Shown here piece by piece: positions 1 through 8,264 of a DNA stretch of 14,902 nucleotides. The stretch is from Bacillota bacterium. Its GTDB lineage: Bacteria > Bacillota > Bacilli > Bacillales_B > DSM-18226. Numbering within the stretch: the first letter of the stretch is position 1; each line of letters opens with the position of its first letter. The notes beneath the pieces were generated by a model. It ran no database searches and was not told the DNA's origin. It was given only the letters and a program-made list of their open reading frames with translations. The stretch spans positions 1 through 14,902 of the forward strand of contig JAKACS010000011.1 of assembly GCA_021821235.1 (NCBI GenBank), read 5' to 3'. A program made the translations under genes and the position numbers.

Positions 1-6
1 CGGTCT

Positions 7-876
7 TTAGCTTTCAATATATTTCCAAAAAGTCCCATATTTCGCGGGGATTTGCTCTACTTTTTGTTTTAACAGCAGTTTTTTCATTTCTCGTTCCACT
101 TGGATAATGGACATATTATAGACTACGGCAATTTCCTGGGAAGCAACAAGCCGGAAAACCTTCATAAATACCTCGAGAGGAGGCGGAGGTGATTGACTAG
201 GTTCTTCCATAAGCATTTCTTCTAAAATTTGAACGTAAATTTCATAAGGGTATGCACCAGCAATTTTAATTCCTTCTTCCTCAGCATTTTCATTAAAGAA
301 AACAAGCGTTGGAATTTCTTGCACTTCCATTTCAACCGTAATTTTTAAATCACATTGCAGCGCTTTTGCTGCACCTTCTGAATGTACATCTGACAAAAAC
401 TCCTGCACGTCCAGCCCGGCATCATGTGCACATTCTTTCAGGATGTCTAGATCGGTTACATCTTTCTTTTCTAAAAAAAGCAATTCTTGCAGCTTGCGCA
501 AAAAACGGATGCCTGCTTTTCTGCCTTGCAATTCGGCTGCTTTGATGGCAATAGAAGCAATGTAAGGGGCCGCCACCGGATTCTCGAGCCAAAGATCCCC
601 ATCGCACGACATCCCTGAGCGACTCGCCGTTTTTTCCCACAACTCTTTAATGTTTTCATACTTTTGCTTTTTGCTGATATTTAAATTTGCCAATTTACCG
701 CTCAATACATGTTTTAAGGAAAAGTATCGTCCGTATTCTACCTGTAATTTTTTAACGATTGGTTCCAACGCCCAACACTCCGGACAGATTGGATCGATGA
801 AAATGTAAATTTCGATGGGCTTTTTTTCGTTGCCATGGCAATGATGGGCTAAAAAACCATGCTCTTGTCCATTCAC
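7..876 (-). CDS. spxH: SpxH (YjbH), ClpXP adaptor for Spx degradation
   Basis: A 289-residue protein of the DsbA/FrnE-like thioredoxin family. In B. subtilis and Staphylococcus, SpxH binds the transcription factor Spx and delivers it to ClpXP, keeping the disulfide-stress response off in unstressed cells. The N-terminus has the His/Cys-rich stretch expected of the family (H11, H12, C13, H14), then a beta strand and a thioredoxin-type CPEC motif (C31, C34). A proline run (PPPP) lies near residue 230, and the C-terminal tail is rich in Lys and Glu. The start is GTG at 876-874, preceded on the minus strand by AGGTGAG with a 5-base spacer. It overlaps the stop of the upstream yjbI remnant in GTGA, so the two are probably translationally coupled. 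The stop lies 6 bases inside the window, so any terminator is outside. The identification rests on motifs, length and gene neighbours. Confidence 0.93.
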   Translation of the reverse strand: MNGQEHGFLAHHCHGNEKKPIEIYIFIDPICPECWALEPIVKKLQVEYGRYFSLKHVLSGKLANLNISKKQKYENIKELWEKTASRSGMSCDGDLWLENPVAAPYIASIAIKAAELQGRKAGIRFLRKLQELLFLEKKDVTDLDILKECAHDAGLDVQEFLSDVHSEGAAKALQCDLKITVEMEVQEIPTLVFFNENAEEEGIKIAGAYPYEIYVQILEEMLMEEPSQSPPPPLEVFMKVFRLVASQEIAVVYNMSIIQVEREMKKLLLKQKVEQIPAKYGTFWKYIES

Positions 877-1064
877 TGCTTCTCACCTGGCTGCTGCACT
901 TCATCATCAGGTGTGTTAATCATATGCTGGGCATTTAAAACCAGCCGGGAATATAATTCATCGAGATCAGGATGTTGCCCAACCAAGCCGTAAAAAGTAT
1001 CAACAAGACGATCCATCGTTTTTTCGCCAATCGCCTCAAATGGTGTCATTTTTTTCTCGATCAT
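873..1064 (-). pseudogene. yjbI: Remnant of truncated haemoglobin YjbI with the core deleted
   Basis: This 63-residue open frame sits exactly where B. subtilis has yjbI, a group II truncated haemoglobin of about 130 residues. Residues 7-35 resemble the globin N-terminus (TPFEAIG, then LVDTFY with the B10-type Tyr at 25, then HPDL). Residues 37-63 resemble the globin C-terminal helix (RLVLNAQHMIN and an acidic tail). About 65-70 residues between them are missing, including the proximal haem His and the G-helix Trp. The join is in frame with no internal stop. The ATG at 1064 has an AAGGAG site 9 bases upstream and a plausible promoter, and the stop overlaps the spxH start. The product cannot bind haem in the normal way, yet the frame may still be translated and couple translation into spxH. 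The match to YjbI is from memory of the family. Confidence 0.75.
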
Positions 1065-1099
1065 GTTGGTTAACTCCTTTTTCGGGTTCTGTACATCTT

Positions 1100-1129
1100 A
1101 TTTTACCCTATGCCGTTTTTATATCTCAA
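1100..1129 (-). promoter_or_regulatory. Sigma-A-like promoter of yjbI remnant-spxH
   Basis: On the minus strand TTGAGA (1129-1124) and TAAAAT (1105-1100) are separated by 18 bases. The site lies just upstream of the yjbI ribosome binding site and downstream of the cwlQ terminator, so it would drive the yjbI remnant and spxH as a separate unit. The -35 matches the consensus in four of six positions. Assignment is by pattern only. Confidence 0.5.
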
Positions 1130-1161
1130 ATAAATAGCTTCATTCGTTTAGTAGTGTTCAC

Positions 1162-1191
1162 AAAAAAAACCTCTGTTCATAATGACAGAGG
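1162..1191 (-). terminator. Rho-independent terminator after cwlQ
   Basis: On the minus strand CCTCTGT (1191-1185) pairs with ACAGAGG (1176-1170) around an 8-base loop and is followed by eight T residues (1169-1162). It lies 11 bases past the cwlQ stop and separates the yjbK-cwlQ transcript from the yjbI-spxH transcript. Confidence 0.85.
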
Positions 1192-1201
1192 GAAGAAAGT
1201 T

Positions 1202-1822
1202 TTATCCAAAGTAGGAAGTTGTTATGTTTTTTACATAATTAACCGTTTCTTTAAAAGGAGGGATACCTCCGTATTTGTCCACATTTCCCGGTCCGGCATT
1301 ATAAGCAGCCAGTGCCAAATTCACATTTCCTTCATATTTCTCGAGCAGTTGTTTTAAGTATTTGGTACCAGCAAAAATATTTTGCTCTGGATCAAAGGGA
1401 TCGTTTACCCCAAGCGATCTTGCTGTTTGCGGCATCAATTGCATTAATCCTGAAGCACCGGTATCACTTTTGGCTTTTGGGTTAAAATTCGATTCGTGTT
1501 GAATGACTGCTTGAATCAATTTTGCTGGAACACCATATGTTTGAGCCGCTTGAGTTATGAGGGCGTCAACCTTTTCGTTCGTGCTTCCGCCTGATGGTAA
1601 CATGGATAAAGGCGGCAATGAAGGCAGATTGAAAGAAGCAGATACGGATTCGGAAGGCTTCGATTGCTCAACGGTTTTTGATTGGTCAAAAGGTGAATTT
1701 CCATTTTCTGTAAGTAATTCATTTAAAAGATCTTGGAACAATGAAGAAGAATCGGATGCGGAATTGCTGAAATTTTGGACAGCCTTCAGTTCGAGCATTG
1801 CTTTCAAGTTATCGATTTTCAT
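1202..1822 (-). CDS. cwlQ: CwlQ (YjbJ), SLT-type peptidoglycan lytic transglycosylase
   Basis: A 206-residue cell wall hydrolase. Residues about 85-200 form a lysozyme-like soluble lytic transglycosylase domain. The catalytic Glu is E110 in HESNFNP, followed by the family motifs ASGLMQLMP (about 123-131) and [12 protein letters not shown] (about 160-171). These enzymes cut the MurNAc-GlcNAc bond of peptidoglycan; B. subtilis CwlQ is reported to have both muramidase and transglycosylase activity. The first 80 residues are low-complexity, rich in Ser, Pro and Asn, with no clear signal peptide, so the export route is not visible from the sequence. The ATG follows AAGGGGA by 9 bases. The gene lies 13 bases after yjbK and is probably co-transcribed with it, ending in the terminator at 1162-1191. 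Confidence 0.92.
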   Translation of the reverse strand: MKIDNLKAMLELKAVQNFSNSASDSSSLFQDLLNELLTENGNSPFDQSKTVEQSKPSESVSASFNLPSLPPLSMLPSGGSTNEKVDALITQAAQTYGVPAKLIQAVIQHESNFNPKAKSDTGASGLMQLMPQTARSLGVNDPFDPEQNIFAGTKYLKQLLEKYEGNVNLALAAYNAGPGNVDKYGGIPPFKETVNYVKNITTSYFG

Positions 1823-1835
1823 TTAAAGTTTCCCC

Positions 1836-2429
1836 TTATAAGTCCATCATTGAATATTTTCTTTCGTAAAAACGGCGAACCTTATTTTTTGTTTCCCGAA
1901 CCGGTATGCCGTTTTTGGCAAGGAATTTGTGGAAAAATGCTTGTCCTTGCTTTCTATTCTCTACTTCGTATTCTAACTCATAATCTTCTGTATTTAAATA
2001 GGTACTGTTGTCCAATACAAACAATCCGTTCGAATCGTTTATTTCCGCCCGTTTTGTGACAAGAGATCCAAAATATTCAAGCTTTGAAAAGGGAATACCC
2101 ATATCTTTGATAAGCTGCCGAACAGTTCCGCTTGGCAGTATATTCCCGCTTATAGCCTGTTGGGCTTCTTGGTGTGAAAGCAGCTCATTTGTTTCCAACA
2201 AACCTTCCTTGTAAGGTTGTTTCAGTGTCAGTTCGTACTGTCCATTTTTTTCCCGAATCCTTAAGGCCGCACCATTTTTCTTCAACTGAAAATCTGCCGT
2301 ATCAAAATAATGATTTTCCTGGGTGAAAATCGCGTTTTCTTCCAGCTTGAATAAATTTAACAGCCGCTCATATTCCTCTTTTGTCAACATATTTTTAAAT
2401 TCAATCTCCAAATTTTGCAATAAACTCAA
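1836..2429 (-). CDS. yjbK: YjbK, CYTH-domain protein (putative triphosphate-binding enzyme)
   Basis: A 197-residue CYTH (CyaB/thiamine triphosphatase) domain protein. The signature E-x-E-x-K is at residues 8-12 (EIEFK), and basic residues of the tunnel follow in LRIR (R57, R59) and TLKQP (K70). CYTH tunnel enzymes act on triphosphate substrates such as polyphosphate, thiamine triphosphate or nucleotides with divalent metal; the substrate of the YjbK group cannot be read from the sequence. The listed start is TTG at 2429 with AAGGG 5 bases upstream. A second TTG at 2420 has better spacing to the adjacent GGAAGG and would give 194 residues beginning near the conserved motif. It is the first gene of the yjbK-cwlQ unit and is divergent from yjbL-sasB. 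Confidence 0.88.
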   Translation of the reverse strand: MSLLQNLEIEFKNMLTKEEYERLLNLFKLEENAIFTQENHYFDTADFQLKKNGAALRIREKNGQYELTLKQPYKEGLLETNELLSHQEAQQAISGNILPSGTVRQLIKDMGIPFSKLEYFGSLVTKRAEINDSNGLFVLDNSTYLNTEDYELEYEVENRKQGQAFFHKFLAKNGIPVRETKNKVRRFYERKYSMMDL

Positions 2430-2457
2430 TCCTTCCCTTCATGCATGTTCGTTGTTT

Positions 2458-2485
2458 ATTTTAGTCTAATTCGCCAGAAACGCAA
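2458..2485 (-). promoter_or_regulatory. Sigma-A-like promoter for yjbK-cwlQ
   Basis: On the minus strand TTGCGT (2485-2480) and TAAAAT (2463-2458) are separated by 16 bases, 29 bases or more ahead of the yjbK start. It lies back to back with the yjbL promoter, so the two divergent operons share one short control region. The -35 is weak. Confidence 0.4.
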
Positions 2486-2488
2486 TCC

Positions 2489-2517
2489 TTGGGAGAAATG
2501 CCTGATTATGATAAAAT
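2489..2517 (+). promoter_or_regulatory. Sigma-A-like promoter for yjbL-sasB-nadF-yjbO
   Basis: TTGGGA (2489-2494) and TAAAAT (2512-2517) are 17 bases apart, with TATG just before the -10. Transcription would begin near 2524 and leave a leader of about 78 bases before the yjbL ATG. The leader contains a strong AAAGGAG that is too far from that ATG (see findings). Confidence 0.6.
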
Positions 2518-2601
2518 AAGAAAGGCAATTAATGACTGTTTTAATGACGAAAGGAGTAAGGGGCTAGTTGATTTTTAAATAAGCTTTCCCCGCCATAACG
2601 A

Positions 2602-2964
2602 ATGAATAAAAGACTTACAATTAATTCAGCAAAACAAATCAATGATCAGTTGCAACTTATTGCAAACGAACCGATTACCTCTTTAAAACCTGCAGGCCAT
2701 ATGCTAGTGGATTCCGACCATTTTTCCTTTGTTTATTTAATGGAAAATGAAGAGACAACTTATACATATATTTTGATTCCTGAACAAGTTTGGCCGGTTT
2801 TAAAAGAGACAATGGAAGGAAATCTCCCTGTGTTCCTAACATATGGGGAAGAACAAGTCGAATTAACCGAGTTCCGTGCCGAATTTGCTTATTTGATCAG
2901 CAATATTAAGGGGAATGGAAACTACGGGGAGGAAATGGTGGAGAAAGTCGAAAAACTGTTTTAA
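2602..2964 (+). CDS. yjbL: YjbL, conserved protein of unknown function
   Basis: A 120-residue soluble protein, assigned as YjbL from its position between yjbK and sasB and its length close to that of the B. subtilis protein. I recognise no catalytic motif. It is acidic, with alternating short helices and strands and no membrane segment; residues 58-76 (LIPEQVWPVLKET) and the central hydrophobic strands suggest a small alpha/beta fold. The ATG at 2602 has no usable ribosome binding site in the preceding 15 bases, and an in-frame stop (TAA 2596-2598) rules out an upstream start. It is the first gene of a plus-strand operon, 34 bases before sasB. The function is unknown. Confidence 0.75.
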   Translation: MNKRLTINSAKQINDQLQLIANEPITSLKPAGHMLVDSDHFSFVYLMENEETTYTYILIPEQVWPVLKETMEGNLPVFLTYGEEQVELTEFRAEFAYLISNIKGNGNYGEEMVEKVEKLF

Positions 2965-2998
2965 GTTTAGATCCGAAAATTGGCTTGAGGTGTAGTGG

Positions 2999-3637
2999 AT
3001 GAAACATTGGGATCAGTTTCTAGCGCCCTATAAACAGGCGGTTGAAGAACTAAAAGTAAAATTAAAAGGGATGAGGGGCCAATTTGAATTGGATTCTTCC
3101 CATTCTCCTATTGAATTTGTGACAGGCAGAGTCAAACCGATTGCGAGCATTCTCGATAAAGCCAATCAAAAAGGGATTCCACTTGACCGGTTGGAAATGG
3201 AAATGCAGGATATTGCCGGGTTACGGATGATGTGTCAATTTGTGGATGATATCCATATGGTAGTCAATCTTTTACGGAATCGGAACGACTTTGAGATTGT
3301 CGAAGAGCGGGATTATATTTCTCACAAAAAATCAAGCGGCTACAGATCCTACCATGTGGTGATCCGCTATCCTGTTCAAACGATTCACGGGGAGAAAAAG
3401 ATTTTAGCAGAAATTCAAATTCGTACACTGGCAATGAATTTTTGGGCAACGATTGAACATTCGCTTAATTATAAATATAAGGGCGCTTTTCCATCCGATA
3501 TTCAGATGCGATTGAAGCGTGCGGCAGAGGCAGCATTCCTCTTGGATGAGGAAATGTCGCTAATCCGCGGAGAAATTCAAGAAGCGCAAGCCTTTTTCAC
3601 CCGAAAAAAGGAGCAAAAGCAAGAGACAAAAAAGTAA
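2999..3637 (+). CDS. sasB: SasB (YjbM/RelQ), small alarmone synthetase
   Basis: A 212-residue single-domain (p)ppGpp synthetase that transfers pyrophosphate from ATP to GTP or GDP. Synthetase motifs appear in order: GRVKP (43-47), the metal-binding DIAGLR (D71), RDYI...KSSGYRSYH (104-119), and EIQIRT with catalytic Glu at 138, then [12 protein letters not shown]. There is no HD hydrolase, TGS or ACT domain, and the length matches the RelQ class (about 211 residues). RelQ enzymes are known to form tetramers, to be activated by pppGpp and inhibited by single-stranded RNA. The ATG has GAGGTG 6 bases upstream. It is the second gene in the operon, before nadF, which links alarmone and NADP synthesis. 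Confidence 0.95.
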   Translation: MKHWDQFLAPYKQAVEELKVKLKGMRGQFELDSSHSPIEFVTGRVKPIASILDKANQKGIPLDRLEMEMQDIAGLRMMCQFVDDIHMVVNLLRNRNDFEIVEERDYISHKKSSGYRSYHVVIRYPVQTIHGEKKILAEIQIRTLAMNFWATIEHSLNYKYKGAFPSDIQMRLKRAAEAAFLLDEEMSLIRGEIQEAQAFFTRKKEQKQETKK

Positions 3638-3681
3638 CGGCGATTGATAGAAGCAAATTTGGGGAAGAAGGAGTGAAAAAA

Positions 3682-4482
3682 ATGAAGTTTGCCATAACAT
3701 CAAAAGGAGATCAAAAATCGAACACGTTAATGCATAAAATGCGGACGTATTTGCTCGATTTCGATCTTATCTATGATGAGGATCAGCCGGACATTGTCGT
3801 TTCGGTCGGCGGCGATGGAACCTTATTGTATGCCTTTCACCGCTACAACAGCCGTTTGGACCGGACAGCATTTGTTGGTATCCATACCGGGCATCTCGGC
3901 TTTTATGCAGATTGGACACCGGAAGAAATTGAAAAACTGGTGATTGCCATTGCGAAAACACCGTATCAGACGGTGGAGTACCCGCTCGTTGAAGTCATTA
4001 TCCGCTATCAGCACGGCGGAAAGGAATCAAGATACCTTGCTTTAAATGAGTCAACGGTAAAAAGTGTCGAAGGAACACTTGTCATGGATGTGGAAATTCG
4101 CGGCGAACATTTTGAACGCTTTCGCGGCGATGGCCTTTGTGTTTCAACACCATCTGGCAGTACTGCTTATAATAAAGCACTTGGCGGTGCGATCATCCAT
4201 CCTTCGCTTGCTGCGATCCAGTTGGCAGAAATGGCCTCGATCAACAATCGGGTGTTCCGAACGGTCGGTTCGCCGCTGATCTTGCCCGCCCACCATACAT
4301 GTATGCTTAAACCGGTCAATCGGGCAGATTTCCAAGTGACGGTTGATCATCTGACCCTTCTACATAAAGATGTGAAGTCGATTCAATTTAGAGTACCGGA
4401 AGAAAAGATTCGTTTTGCACGGTTCAGACCGTTTCCTTTTTGGAAGCGGGTGCACGATTCCTTTATTTCCGACTCTGATTAG
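3682..4482 (+). CDS. nadF: NAD kinase (NadF, YjbN/PpnK)
   Basis: ATP- or polyphosphate-dependent NAD kinase that makes NADP, about 266 residues. It carries the GGDGT motif (residues 43-47, catalytic Asp 45), the NE motif (122-123), and the glycine-rich region [20 protein letters not shown] (149-168). The C-terminus [13 protein letters not shown] is typical of the Bacillus enzyme. The longer frame opens with GTG at 3673, but AAGGAG ends directly against that codon. The ATG at 3682 sits 9 bases after the site and gives the usual Bacillus N-terminus (MKFA) and 266 residues, so I chose it. It is the third gene of the operon, 44 bases after sasB and 35 before yjbO. Confidence 0.96.
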   Translation: MKFAITSKGDQKSNTLMHKMRTYLLDFDLIYDEDQPDIVVSVGGDGTLLYAFHRYNSRLDRTAFVGIHTGHLGFYADWTPEEIEKLVIAIAKTPYQTVEYPLVEVIIRYQHGGKESRYLALNESTVKSVEGTLVMDVEIRGEHFERFRGDGLCVSTPSGSTAYNKALGGAIIHPSLAAIQLAEMASINNRVFRTVGSPLILPAHHTCMLKPVNRADFQVTVDHLTLLHKDVKSIQFRVPEEKIRFARFRPFPFWKRVHDSFISDSD

Positions 4483-4517
4483 AAAATGATGTTGATAAAA
4501 ATGGATTGAGGTAAAAA

Positions 4518-5411
4518 ATGGCTTTACCATTTCGACTAAACTGGTTAATTGAACCAACAGATACAGGAAAGCTATTAAGGGATTTTGCCAAGGAGAAGGA
4601 TATTTCCCGTTCGGCATTGACAGATATTAAGTTCAAAGGCGGCAAGATTCTCGTGAATAAGGCGGAAGTGAATGTCCGTTATCGTCTGCAGCAAGGCGAC
4701 TTTCTGGAAATTGTTTTTCCGCCAGAAACAAAAAGCGAAGGTGTAGCTGGTGAAGCAATCCCTCTGGACATTGTTTATGAAGATGATTTTGTTCTTGTGA
4801 TAAACAAACCTCCGGGCATGAATACAATTCCGTCAAGGGAACATCCTGCAGGAAGCCTTGCGAATGCCCTTATTGGGTATTATGAAAAAAGGGGAATTGA
4901 GGCTACTGCCCATATTGTCACAAGGCTTGACCGCAATACTTCCGGACTTGTTTTAATTGCTAAGCACCGCCATGTCCATCATTTATTCAGCAGGGCTCAG
5001 CAAAATGGGAGCGTAAAGAGGGTTTACGAAGCATTTGTAAGCGGCAGAGTGGCAGCTGAGTGCGGAACGATTGAGCAGCCAATTGGCAGAAAAGCTGAAA
5101 GCATTATTGAGCGGGAAGTACGGGAAGATGGCCAATATGCTTGCACCCACTATAAAGTGCTTGCAAGAGCAGAGGATGACTCCCATTTGGAATTGCGACT
5201 TGAAACAGGGCGGACGCACCAAATCCGCGTACACCTGTCATCTATTGGCCACCCGCTACTTGGCGATGATTTATATGGTGGAAGTACGGAAAGGATCAAG
5301 CGGCAGGCACTCCATTGCAAACAGCTCGCTTTTTGGCATCCTTTTTTAAATAAGCAAATGAAATTTACTATTCCTCTCCCCGAAGACATGAAAAGGCTGA
5401 CCGAAGAATAA
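4518..5411 (+). CDS. yjbO: YjbO, RluA/RluD-family RNA pseudouridine synthase
   Basis: A 297-residue enzyme that isomerises uridine to pseudouridine in RNA. Residues about 10-70 resemble a degenerate S4-like RNA-binding region (ending in LQQGDFLEI). The catalytic domain follows: YEDDFVLVINKPPGMNTIPS (87-106), motif II HIVTRLDRNTSGLVL with catalytic Asp 138, and LETGRTHQIRVHL with IGHPLLGDDLYGG near the C-terminus. The target site cannot be read from the sequence. The ATG at 4518 follows TTGAGG by about 8 bases. It is the last gene of the operon, and the left arm of the operon terminator lies within its last codons. Confidence 0.93.
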   Translation: MALPFRLNWLIEPTDTGKLLRDFAKEKDISRSALTDIKFKGGKILVNKAEVNVRYRLQQGDFLEIVFPPETKSEGVAGEAIPLDIVYEDDFVLVINKPPGMNTIPSREHPAGSLANALIGYYEKRGIEATAHIVTRLDRNTSGLVLIAKHRHVHHLFSRAQQNGSVKRVYEAFVSGRVAAECGTIEQPIGRKAESIIEREVREDGQYACTHYKVLARAEDDSHLELRLETGRTHQIRVHLSSIGHPLLGDDLYGGSTERIKRQALHCKQLAFWHPFLNKQMKFTIPLPEDMKRLTEE

Positions 5412-5428
5412 GGATGGTCAGCCTTTTT
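5395..5428 (+). terminator. Bidirectional terminator between yjbO and prpE
   Basis: GGCTGACC (5395-5402) pairs with GGTCAGCC (5416-5423) around a 13-base loop and is followed by TTTTT. The left arm is coding sequence for yjbO and the stop codon is in the loop. On the minus strand the same hairpin is followed by TTTT, so it can also end the prpE transcript, whose stop lies about 95 bases away. The rest of 5429-5522 shows no gene or clear signal. Confidence 0.85.
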
Positions 5429-5522
5429 GTCTATTGACTTGAGGGGTAAAAATCAAACCACCTTGTTTTGTCCTGCAAATATTACAACACCGTATCGCGA
5501 CGAGCACTTATACCTTTAGAAA

Positions 5523-6263
5523 TCATGCATATTCCTTAAATTTTTCGGCAATATAGGGCATAGTAGAAGAAGCAGAGACAATTTCTTTTTCCGGATAACG
5601 AAGGGCGGTGAGTTTGCCGCCAAAAACGGCACCTGTATCAATGTTGTATGTGTTGTTGATCACCCTTGCTTCTTTTACTGGAGTATGGCCGTAAACAATG
5701 GTTGCTTTGCCGCGATAGTTTTGGGCCCAGTCTCTTCTTACGGGAGTTCCGTCCGGATTTTTTTTCCCAGTAATATCTCCATACAGGATAAAAGTTTTGA
5801 CTTTATTGTTTGCCAAGCCAATATACTCTTCTTTGATTCCAGCATGGGCGATAATCAGTTTTTTATTGTCAAGAACAAGGTAAAGTGGGGCGCCTTCATA
5901 CAGTTCAATGAATTGCTGGCGGATTTTTGGTTGTTTTTGCTTGCCAAGAGCTTCAAATTCAGCTACAGTAGTTTCTAACCCATGGGTCACTTGCACTTTA
6001 TTACCAATCAGGAATCGATAGAATTTATTGCAATGATTACCAGGTGTGTAAAAAGCTTTTTTTTGCTCAATGACGAGCCTCCAGACAATTTCAACTGTTT
6101 TCAGCGATTCCGGGCCACGATCCGTAAGATCGCCAACAAAGCCAAGCACCCGATTCTGTGGATGGAGCGGAATGCCCGTTTCCCAGCTATACCCGAGTTT
6201 CAGCGTTAATTGTTGAAATTCCGGCAAACAGCCGTGTATATCTCCGACGATATCAATGTTCAA
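5523..6263 (-). CDS. prpE: PrpE, bis(5'-nucleosyl)-tetraphosphatase
   Basis: A calcineurin-like metallophosphatase that in Bacillus hydrolyses Ap4A asymmetrically. The metal-binding blocks are all present, numbered from the chosen start: GDIHG (D8, H10), GDLTDRG (D45), PGNHCNK (N76, H77), IAHAG (H140) and YGHTPV (H193). The open frame reaches 6326, but TTG at 6263-6261 is preceded by AGGAGGT with a 6-base spacer and places the first metal motif at residue 8. It gives 246 residues, close to the 244 of B. subtilis PrpE, so the extra 21 residues upstream are unlikely to be translated. The gene is divergent from yjbQ and converges on the yjbO terminator. In B. subtilis, prpE is linked with spore germination. 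Confidence 0.93.
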   Translation of the reverse strand: MNIDIVGDIHGCLPEFQQLTLKLGYSWETGIPLHPQNRVLGFVGDLTDRGPESLKTVEIVWRLVIEQKKAFYTPGNHCNKFYRFLIGNKVQVTHGLETTVAEFEALGKQKQPKIRQQFIELYEGAPLYLVLDNKKLIIAHAGIKEEYIGLANNKVKTFILYGDITGKKNPDGTPVRRDWAQNYRGKATIVYGHTPVKEARVINNTYNIDTGAVFGGKLTALRYPEKEIVSASSTMPYIAEKFKEYA

Positions 6264-6345
6264 CTGTAAACCTCCTATTGAAATTTTTCCGTAATAAAAT
6301 TTCACTGCATTTCGGTAAAAAAACAAGAAAGAAAGGAGAATGACT

Positions 6346-8205
6346 TTGCAGCAGAATGCATCCGTAATTTCCTTGTTAATTGTAGTAACAGCTGCGTTCC
6401 TGACACCAATTATTCTACACCGTTTAAAGTTAAATTATATCCCTGTTGTTGTTGCTGAAATCATTATGGGACTGATTATTGGCAAAAGCGGCTTTGATCT
6501 TGTGCAAAAAGATAGTTGGATTCAAACCCTTTCGACTTTAGGCTTTATCTTTTTAATGTTTTTAAGCGGCTTGGAAATTGACTTCTCAGCGTTTAGCGGC
6601 AAGAAAAAACGTGAATTACTGCCAAACGGCAAACAAGAACCCAATTCTTTTATGGTGTCCTCGGTTATTTTTGGCGGTATTTTTCTTATTTCATTGGGAC
6701 TGTCATATTTGTTTGTCTGGGCAGGCTTTATCGAAAGCGCCTTTTTAATGACGATGATTATTTCCACCATTTCCTTGGGAGTGGTTGTACCAACATTGAA
6801 GGAAGCCCATTTGATGAAGACCGGTATTGGCCAAATTATCTTGCTAGTTGCTGTGATTGCCGATTTGGCAACAATGATTTTATTAGCGTTTTTTGTTTCC
6901 TTACGTGAAGGCGGCCAGGGGAAAACATGGCTATTGTTAATTCTTTTCGCGGCGGGAATCGCCCTTTATTTTATTGGGCGAAGATTTAAAAACCGTAGCT
7001 TTATTGAAGCATTGTCAACAGGGACTGTGCAAATCGGGACAAGGGCCGTCTTTACGCTTATTATTGTTCTCGTTGGTTTATCAGAAACCGTTGGTGCAGA
7101 GAATATATTGGGAGCGTTTCTCGCCGGTGTACTTGTTTCATTGTTGTCACCGAATCAGGAGCTTGTCCACAAACTTGATTCGTTCGGCTACGGATTTTTG
7201 ATCCCGATTTTCTTTGTTATGGTTGGAGTAGATCTTAATCTTTGGTCGCTTTTGAGTGATAAAAAATTGCTTTTGCTCATTCCGTTGCTGCTAGTAGGTT
7301 TATTGTTATCCAAATTACTGCCGGTTTATCTGCTGAAACTTTGGTATGATACGAAAACGGTGCTGGCTTCTGGATTTTTGCTAACATCCACTCTGTCGTT
7401 GGTGATTGCAGCGGCAACGATTGGGGAAAGGATGGAAATCATTTCGGCGCAAATGGGAGGTACGTTGATTCTCGTTGCCGTTATCACCTCTATTTTGACG
7501 CCAATTGTCTTTAAAAAACTTTTCCCGAGGGAAGAGGCCGCCAATCGAAAAATAAAAGTTGTCTTTTTGGGAGCAAACCAGGTGACATTGCCGGTTTCAA
7601 GGGAATTAAAGTCCGGTCTTTATGAACCGATTTTGTACCATACAAGAATCGAAAAATCAGATAAGCAAATTGCCGACTCTTTGTTTGAAATCAGGGAAAT
7701 TCCTGATTACTCGCTGGAAACGATTGAAAAAACAGAAGTGTTTACTGCAAAAATTGTTGTGATCTCAACAGGGGATGAAGAAGAAAATGCGACTTTGGCG
7801 ATGGCTGTCAAAGAAAGAGGAATTGAGCGGGTGATTGCTCGAATTGAAAGTCCGGATTTGGAGGAGAGCCTGCGCGAGTGCAATATCGAAGTGTTCTCTG
7901 TGTTTATGTCAACGAAAGCGCTGCTTCGTGCCTTAATCGAATCGCCGAAAGTGATCAATATTTTGACCAATCAGGAAGCATCCTTATATGAGATCAGCAT
8001 GCAAAATGCACAATTTGCCGGAATGACATTAAGGAAATTCCCATTTACGGGTGATATCATTTTCGTGCGGATTTTCCGTGGCAAGGATTCGCTTGTGCCA
8101 CATGGAGACACGGAGCTAGAGCTTAATGACCGCTTGATTGTCACTGGTTCAAAAGAATATGTAGATCAGTTGAAACGAGAACTTGAATTTTGCGAGGTTT
8201 GTTAA
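6346..8205 (+). CDS. yjbQ: YjbQ, CPA2-family monovalent cation/proton antiporter
   Basis: A 619-residue membrane antiporter. Residues about 5-395 hold roughly 11-13 hydrophobic segments of a Na_H_Exchanger (CPA2) domain, including the typical [17 protein letters not shown] and [12 protein letters not shown] stretches. Residues about 405-510 form a TrkA-N/RCK-like domain whose first loop reads [11 protein letters not shown] instead of the classic GxGxxG, so nucleotide binding may be altered. Residues about 530-615 form a TrkA-C domain ([16 protein letters not shown]). The ion could be Na+ or K+. An ATG at 6340 has the AAAGGAG site only 1 base away; TTG at 6346 has a 7-base spacer and is the better start. 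No terminator is visible before fabI. Confidence 0.9.
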   Translation: MQQNASVISLLIVVTAAFLTPIILHRLKLNYIPVVVAEIIMGLIIGKSGFDLVQKDSWIQTLSTLGFIFLMFLSGLEIDFSAFSGKKKRELLPNGKQEPNSFMVSSVIFGGIFLISLGLSYLFVWAGFIESAFLMTMIISTISLGVVVPTLKEAHLMKTGIGQIILLVAVIADLATMILLAFFVSLREGGQGKTWLLLILFAAGIALYFIGRRFKNRSFIEALSTGTVQIGTRAVFTLIIVLVGLSETVGAENILGAFLAGVLVSLLSPNQELVHKLDSFGYGFLIPIFFVMVGVDLNLWSLLSDKKLLLLIPLLLVGLLLSKLLPVYLLKLWYDTKTVLASGFLLTSTLSLVIAAATIGERMEIISAQMGGTLILVAVITSILTPIVFKKLFPREEAANRKIKVVFLGANQVTLPVSRELKSGLYEPILYHTRIEKSDKQIADSLFEIREIPDYSLETIEKTEVFTAKIVVISTGDEEENATLAMAVKERGIERVIARIESPDLEESLRECNIEVFSVFMSTKALLRALIESPKVINILTNQEASLYEISMQNAQFAGMTLRKFPFTGDIIFVRIFRGKDSLVPHGDTELELNDRLIVTGSKEYVDQLKRELEFCEVC

Positions 8206-8218
8206 TCGCTGTAAACAC

Positions 8219-8247
8219 TTTTCATTTTAGAAGCAATAGTGTAAAAT
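8219..8247 (+). promoter_or_regulatory. Sigma-A-like promoter of fabI
   Basis: TTTTCA (8219-8224) and TAAAAT (8242-8247) are 17 bases apart. The predicted start, about 8253-8255, falls inside the FapR operator, so repressor binding would block initiation. The -35 matches in four of six positions. Confidence 0.55.
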
Positions 8248-8264
8248 TAGTACCAAGTACTAAT
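8246..8264. promoter_or_regulatory. FapR operator upstream of fabI
   Basis: ATTAGTACCAAGTACTAAT is a perfect inverted repeat of 8 bases with a 3-base centre and matches the known FapR site (TTAGTACC-type half site with its mirror). FapR represses Bacillus fatty acid and phospholipid synthesis genes and is released by malonyl-CoA. The site covers the end of the -10 and the likely start point and lies 27 bases ahead of the fabI ATG. This places fabI in the FapR regulon by pattern. Confidence 0.9.

Noticed and set aside
1040..1357. Plus-strand open frame of 105 codons across the yjbI remnant, terminator and cwlQ end
   Set aside because: It runs antisense through two minus-strand genes and a terminator and has no family signature.
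6264..6326. N-terminal extension of PrpE by 21 residues
   Set aside because: The AGGAGGT site lies inside this stretch, and the family starts immediately before the first metal motif.
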